Source: Pseudomonas sp. CCC3.1
GTDB taxonomy: Bacteria; Pseudomonadota; Gammaproteobacteria; Pseudomonadales; Pseudomonadaceae
Direction: 5' to 3'
DNA: 64,000 nt
NCBI RefSeq assembly: GCF_034347405.1
Contig: NZ_CP133778.1
Span: 2,232,001 to 2,296,000, forward strand
The number at the start of each line of letters is the position of its first letter. Positions within the stretch are counted from its first letter, which is position 1. The notes below the pieces were generated by a model that was not told the origin of the DNA, searched no databases, and saw only the letters and a program-made list of their open reading frames with translations. A program made the position numbers and the translations under genes. Positions 8,853 to 16,372 of the stretch are shown here, one piece after another.

Positions 8853-9782
8853 CTAAAGGTCCAGCGAAACGCAATGGCTGGCGCGAGAGACGCAAGGCAT
8901 CAAGAATTCGGTCTGCTCTGCGGGGCTCAAAAAACTGTCGCGGTGTTCGATTGCGCCGCCCCTGTGACGGGTTTTGCAGTGCCCGCAAACGCCGCCACGG
9001 CACAGGTTGGGCACGTTGACCCCGGCGACTTCCAGGGCTTCAAGCAGGCTTTGCTCGGCGCCGACGTGCAGCCGTTGCTGGCTGCGCAGCAGTTGCACAT
9101 CAAAAGGCTGACCCGGCTGCGCCGCGCTGAAGGCCTCCCAGTGCACCCGGTTTTCGGGCCAGCCAAGGGCTTGGATCTGTTGGCGAACGGCGTCGAGCAA
9201 CGGTTGTGGGCCGCAGCTGTACACATGGCTGCCCAGCGGCCGGTCGCGCAGGATTTGGCTCAGGTCGGGGCGACTGGCGTAGCAGTGCAGGCGGGCGCCG
9301 AGGCGTTGTTGCAACTCTTGGAGGTAGGCATCGCTCTGGCCTGGGCGGTACACGTAATGCAGTTCGAAATGAGCGTGCTGCTGTTCCAGTGCCGCGATGT
9401 AGGCCATGAACGGGGTGATGCCAATGCCCCCGGCGATCAGGATGTGCAGGCTGGCGGTGGAATGCAGGGCAAACAGGTTGGCCGGGGCCGAGAGTTGCAG
9501 GGTGTCGCCGACCTGAACCTGTTGATGCAAAAAACGCGAGCCGCCCCGCGAGTGTTCTTGCAGGCGCACAGCAATCCGGTACTGGCGGTTGTCGGCCGGG
9601 TCGCTGGTCAATGAATACGCATTGCGCAAGGTGCCTTGGGCCAGTGGCAGATGAACCTGTACATGGCTGCCGGGCGAGAAGCCGGGCAGGCTGCCTGCGC
9701 AAGGCGTGAAGGTTAATTCGCGTACGGCCTCGGTGAGCATTCTGGCGCTGCTGACCTGCACCTTGAGCGTGGCGGCGCTCAT
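8853..9782 (-). CDS. PDR/VanB-family flavin/2Fe-2S oxidoreductase, reductase of the DMA monooxygenase
   Basis: 309 residues from the ATG at 9782, which overlaps the stop of the preceding gene (ATGA). Domains in order: flavin-binding barrel with RNAYSLTS, NAD(P)-binding domain with LIAGGIGITPFMAYI, and a C-terminal plant-type 2Fe-2S ferredoxin domain with CRGGVCGHCKTR and a last Cys in MPCVSR. This is the phthalate dioxygenase reductase/VanB order. It should pass electrons from NAD(P)H to the DUF3445 haem protein encoded next. The longer open frame upstream is just the reverse frame of the DmmA-like gene. The window contains a paralogue, vanB at 27179-28129, with the same domain order. Confidence 0.9.
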   Translation of the reverse strand: MSAATLKVQVSSARMLTEAVRELTFTPCAGSLPGFSPGSHVQVHLPLAQGTLRNAYSLTSDPADNRQYRIAVRLQEHSRGGSRFLHQQVQVGDTLQLSAPANLFALHSTASLHILIAGGIGITPFMAYIAALEQQHAHFELHYVYRPGQSDAYLQELQQRLGARLHCYASRPDLSQILRDRPLGSHVYSCGPQPLLDAVRQQIQALGWPENRVHWEAFSAAQPGQPFDVQLLRSQQRLHVGAEQSLLEALEVAGVNVPNLCRGGVCGHCKTRHRGGAIEHRDSFLSPAEQTEFLMPCVSRASHCVSLDL

Positions 9783-10291
9783 GCGCAGGCTCCGGCATAA
9801 GGCTGGTCCGGGTTGCGGCATACGCCGATATACGCGCCTAAGCGCCGGGAAAAGTGTTCGCGGATCTCCAGCTCCACCTCGCAGCCAAGGCATGTCAGCG
9901 CTGCTGTTGCGGGGGCAGCCTGAGTCAACCCGCAGTGCACGCAATACACCTGGCGAGGGCCGAAAAGGGTCTGGGTGAAGTCGATCTCTTGATCGTCCAG
10001 GCCTGCGTTGCGTGCCAGGCCATGGATGCGCCACATAAAGGCTTCGTCGCCCATCAGGTACAGGTGGCTGCCGACCGTCGCGCTGGCCAATACCTGTTGC
10101 AGGCGCCTGGCAAAGTCCGGGTTTTCACCGTTCAAGACCTGCGGCTGTTCCAGTTCGCCGACAAAGGGCGCGCAAGCGGCGGCAGATTGCATGACCACGA
10201 TGTGCTGGCGGGCATTGGCGCGAGGTTGCGCCGGGCGATAGCGCGGCAGACTGTGGCGGTGCTCGTGGGCGGCAGTGTGGCTGTGCGTCAT
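9779..10291 (-). CDS. Dimethylamine monooxygenase subunit DmmA-family protein
   Basis: 170 residues and the first gene of the operon. The C-terminal half holds paired cysteines, CVHCG and CLGCE, spaced about 17 residues apart, which look like a zinc-ribbon or rubredoxin-like metal site. The sequence around them (FGPRQVYCVHCG, FSRRLGAYIGVCRNPDQPY) resembles the short DmmA-type subunit of DMA monooxygenase clusters. The N-terminus is His-rich (MTHSHTAAHEHRHS). RBS AGGAAA lies eight bases before the ATG. Its stop overlaps the reductase start by four bases, so the two are probably translationally coupled. Its exact job (electron transfer or structural) cannot be read from sequence. Confidence 0.75.
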   Translation of the reverse strand: MTHSHTAAHEHRHSLPRYRPAQPRANARQHIVVMQSAAACAPFVGELEQPQVLNGENPDFARRLQQVLASATVGSHLYLMGDEAFMWRIHGLARNAGLDDQEIDFTQTLFGPRQVYCVHCGLTQAAPATAALTCLGCEVELEIREHFSRRLGAYIGVCRNPDQPYAGACA

Positions 10292-10312
10292 GCTGGCTTT
10301 CCTGGCTGATCC

Positions 10313-10328
10313 GCCCTGCTAACAGGGC
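10313..10328. promoter_or_regulatory. Perfect palindrome in the leader of the methylamine operon
   Basis: GCCCTG-CTAA-CAGGGC, a perfect 6-bp stem with a 4-base loop, lies 22 bp upstream of the first gene of the minus-strand operon. It could be a 5' UTR hairpin or part of an operator. It is adjacent to but distinct from the tandem repeats at 10347-10382. Confidence 0.4.
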
Positions 10329-10346
10329 AAGAAAGTGGCGGTTTTT

Positions 10347-10382
10347 GTTTCCTGTTGGGGAAGATAGTTTCCTATGGGGAAA
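10347..10382. promoter_or_regulatory. Tandem operator-like repeats between the methylamine operon and its two-component system
   Basis: Two 16-bp copies, GTTTCCTgttGGGGAA at 10347-10362 and GTTTCCTatGGGGAAA at 10367-10382, start exactly 20 bp apart, about two helical turns. Each copy is roughly palindromic (TTTCC...GGGGAA). They lie in the only non-coding stretch between the divergent operons. This is the arrangement expected of paired binding sites for a NarL/LuxR-type response regulator such as the one encoded at 11609-12268. The binding protein is inferred. Confidence 0.5.
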
Positions 10383-10494
10383 ATCTTCTCAATCTGGCCA
10401 AAGGGCTACCTCTTTGGAGATAGGCCAGGTAAAGCGGGTGTTCGGGGCACGAAAGTTGCTCGTCCTTGTGCGGGTCCACAGGGAGTTATCGAGA

Positions 10495-11640
10495 GTGCAA
10501 ACACGACCGCAATGGTGGCCGCTCTGGTTGGGGCGTATCCGCCCTGAACAGGCGCGCAGCGTGCGCAAACTGCTGCTCGAACTGCCATTGAGTCAGTTGC
10601 ACGCGGACGGTGCCTTGACCGATTTCCTGGACCGTTTTGAAGCACTGTTGCCCGTCAATGCCCTCAATCTGATGCTCAGTGAGCAAGGGCTGGGGTCGTC
10701 GCGCTGCGGTTCGATTACGCGTTGCCACGATGTGGCGCGCTGCCCTTTGGCTGATCCGCCTGCCGATGACCTGCCGCAAACCTGTGCGCCGTGTCAGCAG
10801 CGCGGCCTGCATCGTGTGGTGTGTGGCATGGCGCCCGGTGCAGGCGCGCCTTCGGGCTGGCTGCTGCTGGACACGCCGCGCCGCGTGGATGCCAGTTGGC
10901 ACCAATTGCTGGATGAAGTGGCGCAGGCGGTCAGCGTCACCCTGCGGGTACGCGGTTACAGCCACGAACAACAGCGCAAACAGGCCACCTCCCAACACGG
11001 CGCACTGGCCCGTGAGCTGCACGACTCGGTGGCTCAGCAGTTGGGCTATCTGTCGTTTCAGGCACGCGTGCTGCAATCGAGCATGGGCGAGCCTGCGCAA
11101 GCGGGCGTGGTGTTGCAGGAACTGCGCACAGGCTTGAGTCAGTTGCAGCGTCAGGTGCGCGAACTGATCACCAGCGCCCGGCTGACCATGGACGGGCGCT
11201 CGTTGCGCCAGGCGTTGGCGGACTCGGTGGCGGAGTTTTCGCGACGCTGCATCATCGTCTTCGAACTGGACAATCGCCTGGCCGACGATGCCTTGAGCCC
11301 GGAAACCGAGCTGCAAGTGCTGCAAATAATTCGCGAGGCCTTGGCCAATGCGGTGCGCCACTCTCACGCCCGGCATGTGCGCATCGAGTTGCGGCAGAGC
11401 CTGGGCGGCGAAGTTGGGGTCGCGGTGGAAGACGACGGCATCGGCCTGAGCCCGGCGTCCGGGGAGGACAATCATTTTGGCTTGGCAATCATTCGCGAGC
11501 GTGCAGCCAGCATCGGCGCCCGCTTGAGTATCGAAGCCATGCGTCCGCACGGGGTACGCGTGCACCTTGCCTTGGCGGGCCAGCATGACGTGTCAGAGGG
11601 GAGTTTCGATGCACAGCACGACCTTATTACTGATCGATGA
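10495..11640 (+). CDS. Soluble NarX/NreB-like sensor histidine kinase with a cysteine cluster
   Basis: 381 residues from GTG 10495, chosen because GGGAG lies nine bases upstream and because an earlier start would put the promoter repeats inside the coding region. No signal peptide or membrane segment is visible, so it senses a cytoplasmic signal. Residues about 45-150 look GAF-like and contain six cysteines (C71, C77, C83, C97, C100, C110). HisKA_3 dimerisation motif LARELHDSVAQQLG carries the phospho-acceptor His176, and an HATPase domain follows (NAVRHSHA, EDDGIG, FGLAIIRERA). The response regulator starts inside its last 32 bp. It faces the methylamine operon and probably controls it. The signal is unknown; the cysteines suggest metal, Fe-S or thiol chemistry. 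Confidence 0.85.
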   Translation: MQTRPQWWPLWLGRIRPEQARSVRKLLLELPLSQLHADGALTDFLDRFEALLPVNALNLMLSEQGLGSSRCGSITRCHDVARCPLADPPADDLPQTCAPCQQRGLHRVVCGMAPGAGAPSGWLLLDTPRRVDASWHQLLDEVAQAVSVTLRVRGYSHEQQRKQATSQHGALARELHDSVAQQLGYLSFQARVLQSSMGEPAQAGVVLQELRTGLSQLQRQVRELITSARLTMDGRSLRQALADSVAEFSRRCIIVFELDNRLADDALSPETELQVLQIIREALANAVRHSHARHVRIELRQSLGGEVGVAVEDDGIGLSPASGEDNHFGLAIIRERAASIGARLSIEAMRPHGVRVHLALAGQHDVSEGSFDAQHDLITDR

Positions 11641-12268
11641 TCACCCGTTGTTTCGCAAGGGGCTGGCCCAGTTATTCGACGCCAGCGATGACTTCGAAGT
11701 GGTGGGACAGGCCGCCAGCGGCCGCGAGGGCATCAACCTGGCCGTGAGCCTGGCACCGCAGCAAGTCCTGCTGGATTTGCACATGCCCGGTTTGAGCGGT
11801 TTACAGGTGCTCGACGAACTGCGCCAGTTGCGCCTGGATTGCCAGATCGTGGTGCTGACGGCGTCCATGGATCGGAGCGAATTGCTGACGGCCTTGCGCC
11901 TGGGGGCCAGCGGTTATGTGCTCAAGGAAACCGAACCCGATGCGCTGCTGGCCTATATGCGCAATTGCAATCGGGGCGCCATTGTTCTGGACACCACGCT
12001 GATCGCCTTGCTGGCGGACCAGAGCGAACCGCTGATCGCGTCGGACCCGCCCGATACCGGCAACTTGACCGAGCGCGAAGGCCAGACACTCGCATTGATT
12101 GCTGCGGGCATGAGCAATAAGCAGATCGGACGCAAGCTCGGCATCAGTGATGGCACGGTCAAGATCTATGTGAAGAACCTGTTGCAGAAACTCTGCCTGC
12201 ACTCGCGTCTGGAACTGGCGGCGTGGGTGCATAACGGAGCGACGGCAAGGCACGAGGAGCGTCATTAA
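11609..12268 (+). CDS. NarL/FixJ-family LuxR-type response regulator
   Basis: 219 residues from the ATG at 11609, preceded by GAGGGGAG. The N-terminal receiver domain shows the acidic pair in LLLIDDHPLFRKG, the phospho-acceptor Asp in VLLDLHMPGLSG, and the conserved Thr/Lys region (VLTAS, VLKETEP). The C-terminal LuxR helix-turn-helix is LTEREGQTLALIAAGMSNKQ followed by IGRKLGISDGTVK. It overlaps the kinase gene by 32 bp and is followed immediately by the PAS protein, so the three form one transcription unit. It likely binds the repeats at 10347-10382 and activates the methylamine operon. Partner and target are inferred from arrangement. Confidence 0.9.
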   Translation: MHSTTLLLIDDHPLFRKGLAQLFDASDDFEVVGQAASGREGINLAVSLAPQQVLLDLHMPGLSGLQVLDELRQLRLDCQIVVLTASMDRSELLTALRLGASGYVLKETEPDALLAYMRNCNRGAIVLDTTLIALLADQSEPLIASDPPDTGNLTEREGQTLALIAAGMSNKQIGRKLGISDGTVKIYVKNLLQKLCLHSRLELAAWVHNGATARHEERH

Positions 12269-13012
12269 ATGATGGAGCGACAAGAAGCCTGGGAGCAGAC
12301 ACCGCCGTGGCAACTGCTGGATTGTTTCGCCGCGGCTCTGCTTGAATTGCGCGACAACGGTCAGATTGCCCGCTTCAACCAGGCCTGGGTCGAGCTGATG
12401 GACCGGCCGGGAGCGCAGCGCAACCTGATGGATTATGTGCACCACGAAGACCGTTCGCTGTGGCGTCAGGCGCTGATCGAATTGCGGCGGCGACCCGAAA
12501 CCACTTTCAGTCAGCGCCTGCGTTTTGTGCACCCTTCGGGCGAATTGCGCTGGTTTGATGTGAGCCTTAAACGCGTGGGGCAGGGGTTTTATCTGGTGGC
12601 GGGGGATGTGACGGTGCATAAACGCCGCGAGATTGCCTTGCAGGCCAGCCAGCGCAGCAGTGTGAGCTTGCTCGACAGCATGCCGGGGTTGATCTATCGC
12701 GGACGCAATAATCGCGACTGGACCATGGAGTTTGTCAGCGCCGGGTGCCTGCGCTTGACCGGTTATCCGCCGGAGCGCTTGGTAGACAACCATGAGTTCA
12801 CCTACAACAGCTTGATCCTGGAGCAGGACGCCGATTATGTGTGGCGTGAGGTGCAGTACGCGTTGTCGCGTCAGGAGCCGTTTGAGTTGAGGTACCGGAT
12901 TCGCTGTGCGGACGGCACGATCAAGCCCGTGTGGGAGAAGGGTGTCGGGATCTATGCGGATACGCGAGAGGTATTGGGAATAGAAGGGGCGATTTTTGAA
13001 GCGGACCTGTAG
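12269..13012 (+). CDS. PAS-PAS protein without an output domain
   Basis: 247 residues starting one base after the response regulator's TAA. Two PAS-like segments can be seen: residues about 16-115 (FAAALLELRDNGQIARFNQA; ELRWFDVSLKRVGQGFYLVA) and about 128-240 (LLDSMPGLIYRGRNNRDWTM; GYPPERLVDN; KPVWEKGVGIYADTREVLGI). The protein ends right after the second PAS (IEGAIFEADL), where GGDEF, kinase or HTH domains normally begin. There is no signal peptide or membrane helix. It may pass a ligand or redox signal to the adjacent kinase as a separate sensor subunit. It could instead be a truncated sensor, though reading frame and stop look intact. Confidence 0.8.
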   Translation: MMERQEAWEQTPPWQLLDCFAAALLELRDNGQIARFNQAWVELMDRPGAQRNLMDYVHHEDRSLWRQALIELRRRPETTFSQRLRFVHPSGELRWFDVSLKRVGQGFYLVAGDVTVHKRREIALQASQRSSVSLLDSMPGLIYRGRNNRDWTMEFVSAGCLRLTGYPPERLVDNHEFTYNSLILEQDADYVWREVQYALSRQEPFELRYRIRCADGTIKPVWEKGVGIYADTREVLGIEGAIFEADL

Positions 13013-13070
13013 GCGCTAGCTTGTCTCGCAATCTTTTAAAAGATCAAAAGATCGCGAGCAAGCACGCGCC
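13012..13070. repeat. REP-like palindrome with GCGATCTTTT core
   Basis: A degenerate palindrome (GGCGCtaGCTTG...CAAGCacGCGCC around ATCTTTTAAAAGATC) lies between the convergent PAS and MFS genes. It is the same family as the elements at 17901, 24436 and 59659 and may act as a bidirectional terminator. Confidence 0.7.
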
Positions 13071-13080
13071 TTGTGAGGCT

Positions 13081-14292
13081 TTACCGTGCTGGGGCTGTTT
13101 TCAAGCTCGCGCCCGGCGCCGAACGCGAAATCACGGTAATCACCGCCAGCGCTGCAATTACCAGCCCCGGTGATGTGGCCAACAAAACGCCGGCGGTGCC
13201 TGCTCCGGCAGCCAGAATCTGCCCGGCGGCCAAGGGCCCTGCGACTGAACCCAAACGGCCAATCGCCACGGCCGCGCCCACGCCTGTTGCACGTACGGTG
13301 GTGGGATACAGCGGCGGAGCCAGCGCGTACAGCACCAATTGCGCGGCCATCACAAACAGGCCCGCTGCAAAGGCCGCCGTTGCCATGGGCACAATCCCGA
13401 CTGAAAAACCGACCCCGGCCAATGCCGCCAACAGCCCTGCATACACGCCCAAGACCACTTTGATCGGGTTGCAACGGTCCAGCAGTAAGCCGCCCAGCAA
13501 GGAACCCAGCGCGCCACCGATGTTGAACAGCATCTGCACCATGCCTGCCTGCGGTTTGGTGAAGCCCTGTTCAAGCAACAGCGACGGCAGCCAGTTGAGC
13601 AGCATGTACATCACGGTCAGGGTGAAGAAGTAACTCAGCCATAACCCGGTGGTAGAGGTGGCGCGGCCTTCGCCAAACAACGCCTTGGCGGTCGATACGC
13701 GAGCCGCCTGCACGGCACTTTGACGGAATACGCTGGATTCGGGCAGCAGCATGATCATCAGCGGAACCACCAGCAGCGGGGCCAGGCCGCCGATGATAAA
13801 GGTGGTTTGCCAATGATCATGGGAGAACATTGCGACCACCGCAGCCAGTGCGCCGCCCAGCGGCACGCCGCAGTACATGACGCTGATGGCCGTGCCGCGA
13901 CGACGTTCATCCACGGCTTCAGCGCACAGTGCAATCAGGTTCGGTAGGGCGGCGCCCAGGCCCAGGCCGGTCATGAAGCGCACGAGCAGCAAGTGCGAAT
14001 AGCTGTCGACGTAGGCGGTCAACAGCGAGAAAACACCAAACAGGGTCACCGCGCCGATCAAGATTTTTTTGCGGCCGATACGGTCGGCGATCCAGCCGCC
14101 GAAAAACGCTCCGGGCAGCAGGCCAATGATCCCGACGCTGAACACCCAGCCCATCATTTTCGGGTCCAGGGCGAAGGTTTGGCGCAAACCTGCAGCAGCC
14201 GTTCCGGCGGCTTGCAGATCAAAGCCTTCGATGAGCGCAACGATAAAGCACAAAGCGATTGTCAGCGTCGAACGCTGCTGTGGAGTGTTCAT
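13081..14292 (-). CDS. AAHS-family aromatic acid:H+ symporter, MhpT-like MFS transporter
   Basis: 403 residues with about twelve membrane helices. N-terminal ALIEGFDLQAAGTAAAGL contains the GFD motif of the aromatic acid:H+ symporter family, and GGWIADRIGRKKIL is the MFS loop 2-3 signature. The whole protein resembles 3-(3-hydroxyphenyl)propionate transporter MhpT. It lies between the methylamine regulators and an OprD porin, beside the ferulate genes. The likely role is uptake of hydroxycinnamates such as ferulate, p-coumarate or caffeate across the inner membrane; the substrate is inferred. It is transcribed divergently from the porin. Confidence 0.85.
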   Translation of the reverse strand: MNTPQQRSTLTIALCFIVALIEGFDLQAAGTAAAGLRQTFALDPKMMGWVFSVGIIGLLPGAFFGGWIADRIGRKKILIGAVTLFGVFSLLTAYVDSYSHLLLVRFMTGLGLGAALPNLIALCAEAVDERRRGTAISVMYCGVPLGGALAAVVAMFSHDHWQTTFIIGGLAPLLVVPLMIMLLPESSVFRQSAVQAARVSTAKALFGEGRATSTTGLWLSYFFTLTVMYMLLNWLPSLLLEQGFTKPQAGMVQMLFNIGGALGSLLGGLLLDRCNPIKVVLGVYAGLLAALAGVGFSVGIVPMATAAFAAGLFVMAAQLVLYALAPPLYPTTVRATGVGAAVAIGRLGSVAGPLAAGQILAAGAGTAGVLLATSPGLVIAALAVITVISRSAPGASLKTAPAR

Positions 14293-14588
14293 GGGTGAAC
14301 CTCATTCTTGTTTTTGTAGGGGGCTTTCTGCGAACAGAATAAAGATTAACAAATATAACTAAAAAAAGAATCCGTGATTTTAAAAGCCCGTAAATATGCT
14401 TTAAGCCTTATAAAACAGCTAGGTAGGTGGGCTGTGTTGATAATTACAAAAAATAGATAACAAACTTAATGTTCGATTATCGGCTATTAACGATTGACGT
14501 TGCCGTGGGTTGTTTCCATTCTCTGCCAGGAGAATCGCCATCAGAGCGATCCGTTCGTGCCAAAAACAACAATAAATGGACAATCATC
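14293..14588. promoter_or_regulatory. AT-rich divergent promoter region between the MFS transporter and the OprD porin
   Basis: About 296 bp without a gene, much richer in A/T than its surroundings (for example around 14340-14470). It must hold promoters for both divergent transporter genes. I see no single convincing operator. Confidence 0.5.
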
Positions 14589-15872
14589 ATGCTCAAGCTC
14601 AACCAAGGCGCTTCGCCGTTAGTTCCTCTCTCGTGCATTGCTCTGAGCCTGTTTTCCAGCGGGCTTATGGCCCAGGGTTTTATCGAAGACAGCCACGGCA
14701 CCTTGACCCTGCGCAATTACTACATGGACCGTGATTACAAGGATGACGGCGCCAAAACGGCTGCCCGTGAGTGGGCGCAAGGCTTTATCGCCAACATGGA
14801 GTCGGGCTTTACCGAAGGCACTGTCGGTTTCGGGTTGGATGTGCGCGGATTGCTCGGGGTCAAACTGGACTCTTCACCGGATCGCAGCGGCACTGAACTG
14901 TTGCCCGTCAACAGCGACAAACAGGCCGCCGACGAGTATTCGCGTCTGGCCTTCACCGGCAAAATGCGCATCAGCGAGACCACCCTCAAAACCGGCGACG
15001 TGTCGATTTTTCTGCCGTTTGCCTTTGCCAGCCCCTCGCGCCTGCTGCCGCAGACCTTTTCAGGGACCATTGTCAGCTCCAAGGAAATCCAGGACCTGAC
15101 CTTTAACACGGGCTATATCGACCGCATCAACAAGCGAGACTCGACCGACTATCAGCCGATGACGATTGCTTCGCCCAACGGGCGTTTCAAAGGCTCGGCC
15201 ACGACCTCGCACTTGGCTTATGCCGGGGGCGATTACCAGGTCAACAAAGACTTGAGCTTGCGTGCCTACCACGTTGAAGTGGCCGATCTGTACAAACAGA
15301 GCACCTTCGCCGTGCTGCACAAACTGCCTGTGGGCGACGGCGTGTTGACCACTGACGTACGCAGCTTTTTCAGTGACGAGGCGGGCAGCGCCAAAGCGGG
15401 CAAGGTCGACAACATCAACGTTTCGGGGTTGCTGGGGTACCGACTGGGCGGGCACGGCTTTGGCGTGGGCTATATGCACGCCAGTGGTGATACGGCCACG
15501 CCTTATATCTCGGGCACCGAGTTGATGGGCATGAGCGAGCTGACCATGAGTTCGGACTTTCTGAACGCCAAGGAGCGCACCTGGCAGGCGATCTATGACT
15601 ACGACTTCACGGCGGTTGGGCTGGTTGGTTTAAAAAGCCGTCTGCGCTATGTGCGCGGCGACCATATTGAACTGGCGTCGTTGAATGCCGATGATCGCAA
15701 GGAGCGCGAGTTCCAGATGGAGTTGGGGTATGTGATCCAGAGCGGGCCGCTGAAGAATCTCGGGCTCTTGGCGAGAAAATCGATTTATCGCAACAATTTC
15801 CCGACTGGGGCGGCTTTTCGCGATGAAAACCAGACCCGCTTCATCGCCGTGTACACCTTGCCGATTTGGTAA
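14589..15872 (+). CDS. OprD-family outer-membrane porin
   Basis: 427 residues from ATG 14589, chosen because the signal peptide LVPLSCIALSLFSSGLMAQG begins just after it. The mature part starts GFIEDSHGTLTLRNYYMDRD, the conserved OprD N-terminal block, and contains WAQGFIANMESGFTEGTVGF. It ends in an aromatic C-terminal strand (YTLPIW) that fits outer-membrane insertion. OprD-type channels take up small carboxylates. With an MhpT-like symporter upstream and ferulate genes downstream, hydroxycinnamate or vanillate uptake is likely (OpdK/VanP-type role). The specific substrate is inferred. Confidence 0.9.
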   Translation: MLKLNQGASPLVPLSCIALSLFSSGLMAQGFIEDSHGTLTLRNYYMDRDYKDDGAKTAAREWAQGFIANMESGFTEGTVGFGLDVRGLLGVKLDSSPDRSGTELLPVNSDKQAADEYSRLAFTGKMRISETTLKTGDVSIFLPFAFASPSRLLPQTFSGTIVSSKEIQDLTFNTGYIDRINKRDSTDYQPMTIASPNGRFKGSATTSHLAYAGGDYQVNKDLSLRAYHVEVADLYKQSTFAVLHKLPVGDGVLTTDVRSFFSDEAGSAKAGKVDNINVSGLLGYRLGGHGFGVGYMHASGDTATPYISGTELMGMSELTMSSDFLNAKERTWQAIYDYDFTAVGLVGLKSRLRYVRGDHIELASLNADDRKEREFQMELGYVIQSGPLKNLGLLARKSIYRNNFPTGAAFRDENQTRFIAVYTLPIW

Positions 15873-15918
15873 TCCAATCTCCCTTTGTTGCGTATGTTTC
15901 TACACAACTCTGAGGCAG

Positions 15919-16367
15919 TGCAGTAATCCCTGTGGGAGCGGGCTTGCCCGCGATTGCAACGACGCTGGGCTGGGTATATATCCGTTGCTGCGTAACGGCT
16001 GCTTAAGGTTACGGCCTTACGCCGTGTCACTTTGAGAAGCGCAAAGTAACCAAACGCTTTTTGCCCCTACCACTCGGTGCCTCGCTGTGGCTCGGCATGC
16101 CCGTACGCAGGCATTGCTCCGTGGGCCCGCCGCGATCGGCCATCCATGGCCGTGTCGCGGCTAACCCGGCGTCCTGCCGGGTTGCCCTCTGCGCAATACC
16201 CGCGTGCGGCCAGCGTGGTTTAAGGGGGCGCTTGAGATCAAAAGCAAGGTCACAAGCCAGATCACGCGCACTGCGGACTGGGTGGGCACCGCAGCAACGG
16301 ATATGCACCCACCCAGCCCGGCGTCGCCCCAATCGCGGGCAAGCCCGCTCCCACAGGGGTTACTGCA
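15919..16367. mobile_element. MITE-like element with about 70-bp terminal inverted repeats built on REP sequences
   Basis: The two ends are inverted copies: TGCAGTAAtcCCTGTGGGAG at the left, and its reverse complement at the right. Matching continues inward through GCGGGCTTGCCCGCGATT and on to CATATCCGTTGCTGCG-like sequence (TATATCCGTTGCTGCG at the left). The interior of about 300 bp has no credible gene; its open frames are Arg/Pro-rich and look spurious. No transposase is present, so it would move only with help in trans. It ends six bases before the marR stop codon. Confidence 0.7.
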
Positions 16368-16372
16368 TCGCT

